64,000 nucleotides of DNA from Pseudomonas sp. GV071 (GTDB taxonomy: Bacteria > Pseudomonadota > Gammaproteobacteria > Pseudomonadales > Pseudomonadaceae), in assembly GCF_003050835.1 (NCBI RefSeq), contig NZ_QAOJ01000014.1, positions 62,001 to 126,000 of the forward strand, in the 5' to 3' direction. Of the stretch, positions 61,222 through 64,000 are shown one piece after another. A program made the position numbers and the translations under genes. Position 1 is the first letter of the stretch. Each line of letters opens with the position of its first letter. The notes under the pieces are model-generated. The model saw only the letters and a list, made by a program, of their open reading frames with translations. It searched no databases and was not told where the DNA came from.

Positions 61222-61647
61222 ATGTCGATTCGCCCCGTGCTGCCCGCAGACCACCCCGCCCTGATTGCCCTGTGGCAGGCCGAGCCCAGCATTCGCCTGC
61301 GCTCCGAAGACGCTTTCGCTCCGTTTTGCGCCTATCTTTCACGTAACCCTGGGCTGAGTCTGGTGGCGGAGCGTGATGGGCAAGTGGTTGGTAGCTTGAT
61401 GGTCGGACATGACGGGCGCCGCGGTTATCTACAGCACCTGCTGGTGGCACCGGCTTTTCGCGGGCAGGGGCTGGCTAAGTCGATGCTCAACGAAGCGCTC
61501 GCGCGACTGCGCGAACTGGGTGTGGATAAGTCTCACGTGTTTGTCTTGAGCGACGCGGAGCCCGCTCTGGCGTTCTGGGCGGCGCAACCGGGCTGGCAGG
61601 CGCGTGAGGATATTCAGGTGTATTCGACGCAGGCAACGCCATCGTGA
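61222..61647 (+). CDS. GNAT family N-acetyltransferase
   Basis: 141 residues with the acetyl-CoA binding motif VAPAFRGQGLAKSMLNEAL (Q/RxxGxG/A type) near residue 77. Substrate unknown. Coupled to the next gene by a GTGA overlap. Confidence 0.92.
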   Translation: MSIRPVLPADHPALIALWQAEPSIRLRSEDAFAPFCAYLSRNPGLSLVAERDGQVVGSLMVGHDGRRGYLQHLLVAPAFRGQGLAKSMLNEALARLRELGVDKSHVFVLSDAEPALAFWAAQPGWQAREDIQVYSTQATPS

Positions 61648-62324
61648 TCGCGGCTGAATTGCTGTCCACCACCACCTTGACGGTCGGCTGGTTGGTGTAT
61701 TTGCCGGCCTTGGCGTGGGCCGCTTACCGAGCGCCATGGTTGGAGCTGTTCAGCGATATCCGCCGCCAGCACCTGCTGTTCGGCACGGTGCTGGTGCTGT
61801 TTCTGCTGTGGTTGGTGCGGCGCGATTTTGAGGTGGGGGTGTCGTTTCACTTCATCGGCATGACTGCCGTGACCTTGCTGCTCGACTGGCCACTGGCGGT
61901 GCTGGGTGGAGTGGCAGCGCAGCTTGGCTTGCTGGCCATCGGCCGCCAGGACTTGGCCGCGATGGGCGTCAATGGCGCGCTGTTGGTGCTGGTGCCGGTG
62001 CTGGTCACCGAGGTTAGCGCGCTGTGGGTGGAGCGCCGGCAATCGCAAAACCTGTTCGTTTATATCTTCTGCTCAGGCTTTTTTCCGGCAGCGCTGGCCG
62101 CCTTGCTCTGTGTATTGCTGGGGCTCTGGGTGCTGTGGCTGGATGGCCGCTTTCCCATGCCGTTCTGGCTGGAGGATTTCGTTGGCTACCTGTGGCTGGT
62201 GATGTTTCCCGAGGCCTTTATCAACGGCATGTTGATCACCGCGCTGGTGGTGTTTAAACCGGAGTGGCTGGAGACCTTCAACCGCGACCGCTACCTGCAG
62301 GCACCCTGGAACGATGACGACTGA
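61644..62324 (+). CDS. CbiM-like energy-coupling factor permease component
   Basis: 226 residues, six or so membrane segments, GTG start overlapping the GNAT stop. FHFIGMTAVTLLLDWPLAVLGG matches the CbiM-type substrate-binding membrane proteins of cobalt/nickel transporters. No ATPase or T component is adjacent, so it is either a solitary S-type component or uses partners elsewhere. N-terminal metal-binding Met-His motif of classical CbiM is not present. Confidence 0.8.
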   Translation: MIAAELLSTTTLTVGWLVYLPALAWAAYRAPWLELFSDIRRQHLLFGTVLVLFLLWLVRRDFEVGVSFHFIGMTAVTLLLDWPLAVLGGVAAQLGLLAIGRQDLAAMGVNGALLVLVPVLVTEVSALWVERRQSQNLFVYIFCSGFFPAALAALLCVLLGLWVLWLDGRFPMPFWLEDFVGYLWLVMFPEAFINGMLITALVVFKPEWLETFNRDRYLQAPWNDDD

Positions 62325-62433
62325 TTCGCCGCCTTTATAGGGCGGCGGGGCTTGATCTGCGTCAGGCGTGCAGCGGGCGCAGACGCCATTCTGCAAGCCA
62401 GCCGTATCGGCCGATAAAGCGAGGAGTTTTCAG

Positions 62434-62649
62434 ATGAGTGTGCATACGTGGGCCAAAGAGCAGCTGCAGCGCAGTCTGGAAACAGCCGCAGCAGAAGGCT
62501 TCGAGCCGGCATTGGCGTTGCGCGCTTTGCTCAGTGCGGTGGTGGAGCAGAGCAAGGGTTATCGCAGCCCTGCGGACCTGGGGCAGGAGCTGCAATTTCT
62601 GGCGGATAACCTGGATGACGACCGCGATTACAGCTTTATGCGGCCCTAG
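62434..62649 (+). CDS. Small conserved hypothetical protein
   Basis: 71 residues from ATG 62434 (GAGGAG 9 bp upstream): MSVHTWAKEQLQRSLETAAAEG. Helical, acidic C terminus (DNLDDDRDYSFMRP). No domain recognised; convergent with yacG, four bases apart. Confidence 0.75.
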   Translation: MSVHTWAKEQLQRSLETAAAEGFEPALALRALLSAVVEQSKGYRSPADLGQELQFLADNLDDDRDYSFMRP

Positions 62650-62652
62650 CCG

Positions 62653-62859
62653 TTAGTGGCGCTGCGGCGGGATATCGAGATCGCTGGAAAACAGCTCGTC
62701 TTCTAGCGGGTTGCCCGGGATGGCATGTTCTTCGGCCGCCCAGGCCCCAAGGTCGATTAGCTTGCAGCGTTCGCTGCAGAACGGCCGGCTGGCACTTTGC
62801 GGGCCCCACTCGACGGGCGCGCCGCAGGTCGGGCATTTAACGATTGGAGCTTGGCTCAT
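62653..62859 (-). CDS. yacG: DNA gyrase inhibitor YacG
   Basis: 68 residues with a four-cysteine zinc site (CPTCGAPVEW and FCSERCKLIDLG) and the conserved C-terminal tail. In E. coli it binds GyrB and blocks DNA binding. Its ATG overlaps the coaE stop. Confidence 0.95.
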   Translation of the reverse strand: MSQAPIVKCPTCGAPVEWGPQSASRPFCSERCKLIDLGAWAAEEHAIPGNPLEDELFSSDLDIPPQRH

Positions 62860-63467
62860 GGCTGGCCTCCATGAAGGGTGAGATAAAAGCGGTGCAGGCG
62901 TTCAACTTCGCTCTGCAGCCAGGGTAGATCGCGGTCATTGAGCAGCACGTCATCGGCGTGTTTCAGACGCTCCTCGCGCAAGGCCTGGGCCTTGAGGATG
63001 GCGTTCACCTGTTCCTCTGACACCTGATCACGCAGCATGGTGCGTTGCAATTGCAGTTGCTCGGGGGCGTCCACTACCAGCACACGCTGGGTCAGCTTGT
63101 GTTGCCCGGACTCGACCAACAGCGGCGAGACCAGAATGGCGTAAGGGGATTTTGCACTGGCCAGGCTGGCGATAATTTCTTCACCGATCAGCGGATGCAG
63201 CAAAGCTTCCAGCCAACGGCGCTCGTCCGGCGCTTGAAAGATGCGCGCGCGCAGACTGGCGCGATCGAGCTCTCCATTGGCCTGCAACACGTCAGGGCCG
63301 AAGTGCGTGGCGATGGCCGCCAGGGCTGGTTTGCCCGGCTCCACCACCCAGCGCGCCGCGTGATCGGCATCCACGCAATGCACGCCAAGGTCGATAAAGT
63401 GCTGCGCTACCGCGCTCTTGCCACTGCCGATGCCGCCAGTGAGCCCGAGAATCCAGGGTGTAGTCAT
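62856..63467 (-). CDS. coaE: Dephospho-CoA kinase
   Basis: 203 residues, last step of coenzyme A synthesis. P-loop GLTGGIGSGKSAV at residues 8-20 and DADHAARWVVEPG following. Overlaps pilD (ATGA) and yacG, forming the pilD-coaE-yacG operon. Confidence 0.97.
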   Translation of the reverse strand: MTTPWILGLTGGIGSGKSAVAQHFIDLGVHCVDADHAARWVVEPGKPALAAIATHFGPDVLQANGELDRASLRARIFQAPDERRWLEALLHPLIGEEIIASLASAKSPYAILVSPLLVESGQHKLTQRVLVVDAPEQLQLQRTMLRDQVSEEQVNAILKAQALREERLKHADDVLLNDRDLPWLQSEVERLHRFYLTLHGGQP

Positions 63468-64000
63468 TTAAATCCGGCGATTTGAAGGTAGGTGCCGGTT
63501 ATTTGATCACCCCAGAGCAATGCAATCCAGCCGGCAATCGCCAGGTAGGGGCCGAAGGGGATTGGGGTGCTGGTCTCGGCATTACGCAAACGCAGCATGA
63601 TCACCCCCAGCACCGCGCCAACCAGCGACGACAGCAGGATGGTCAACGGCAATACCTGCCAACCGCCCCAGGCGCCGAGCATGGCCAGCAACTTGAAGTC
63701 GCCATAACCCATGCCTTCCTTGCCGGTGGCCAGCTTGAACAGCCAATACACCGACCACAGGCTGAGGTAGCCAGCGATGGCGCCGAACAGCGCATCTTGC
63801 GGGCTGGCGAACAGGCCAAACTGGTTAATGACCAGGCCAACCCACAGCAGCGGCAACACCAGATCGTCTGGCAGCAACTGATGATCGACATCGATCAAGC
63901 TCATCGCCAGCAGGCCCCAGGTTAGCAACAGCATGGCGCCCGCTTGCCAGTTGAACCCGAAGTGATACGCCACATAGGCTGACAACAGACCGCAGGTCAG
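63464..64000 (-). CDS. pilD: Prepilin peptidase PilD, C-terminal part (cut by window end)
   Basis: The frame stops at 63464 and remains open to the window edge on the minus strand, so the N-terminal methylase/zinc part is outside. Both catalytic aspartates of the peptidase are visible: SLIDVDHQLLPDD and GMGYGDFKLLAMLG. Several membrane segments are present. It cleaves and methylates the prepilins FimU, PilV, PilW, PilX and PilE encoded at 37786-44726. Confidence 0.95.
   Translation of the reverse strand: MTCGLLSAYVAYHFGFNWQAGAMLLLTWGLLAMSLIDVDHQLLPDDLVLPLLWVGLVINQFGLFASPQDALFGAIAGYLSLWSVYWLFKLATGKEGMGYGDFKLLAMLGAWGGWQVLPLTILLSSLVGAVLGVIMLRLRNAETSTPIPFGPYLAIAGWIALLWGDQITGTYLQIAGFK

Overview
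This 64 kb window is chromosomal DNA from a Pseudomonas-lineage gammaproteobacterium. The clearest evidence is gene order. One block reads Lon-like protease, UPF0114, fklB, ispB, rplU-rpmA, obgE, proB, rpsT, murJ, ribF, ileS, lspA, fkpB, ispH, minor pilins, thiO, pilR-pilS, bamD, rluD, pgeF, clpB. A second reads ndh, DUF3094, MOSC, DUF1780, GNAT, yacG, coaE, pilD. As I remember it, both follow the P. aeruginosa PA4576-PA4528 stretch. The high GC, the GTAGGAGCG-type REP elements and the many ATGA overlaps fit the genus. I see no insertion sequence, prophage, CRISPR array or rRNA.

Bases 1-13532 hold the most distinctive region, a co-directional nucleic-acid and nucleoside scavenging locus. It contains the end of a TonB-dependent receptor, an ExbB proton-channel protein, a lipoprotein 5'-nucleotidase, cytidine deaminase, a CNT nucleoside transporter, deoC, deoA, deoB, deoD, an exported S1/P1-nuclease-like protein that lacks five of the nine family zinc ligands, a lipoprotein of the endonuclease/exonuclease/phosphatase fold, an amidohydrolase of the MTA/SAH deaminase type, and two RutR-like TetR regulators. 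Together they sketch a route from external nucleotides or DNA fragments through the envelope to free bases, glyceraldehyde-3-phosphate and acetaldehyde.

Bases 13755-19677 carry ettA, a periplasmic DUF6795-like protein next to a cytoplasmic class 3 lipase (possibly an effector-immunity pair), a small lipoprotein and a DUF4105 envelope protein. Bases 19821-37711 are mainly core genes: protease, chaperone, quinone side chain, ribosomal proteins, Obg, proline and peptidoglycan synthesis, flavin, isoleucyl-tRNA, lipoprotein processing and isoprenoids. This part also has a small gene behind a candidate Fur box, and two identical DnaA-box sequences flanking a small hypothetical gene.

Bases 37786-44726 (minus strand) form the type IV minor pilin operon fimU-pilV-pilW-pilX-pilY1-pilE. 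It looks lower in GC and more variable than its neighbours, and its PilY1 has a long Thr/Ser-rich insert. thiO, pilR-pilS, bamD, rluD-pgeF and clpB follow; clpB has a heat-shock promoter candidate and a REP pair upstream. A PilZ-DUF1631 operon, a tRNA operon (Asn, Pro, Lys), ndh and a run of small conserved genes lead to yacG-coaE-pilD at the right edge, where pilD is cut by the window. The prepilin peptidase, minor pilins and PilRS regulators all belong to the type IV pilus system.
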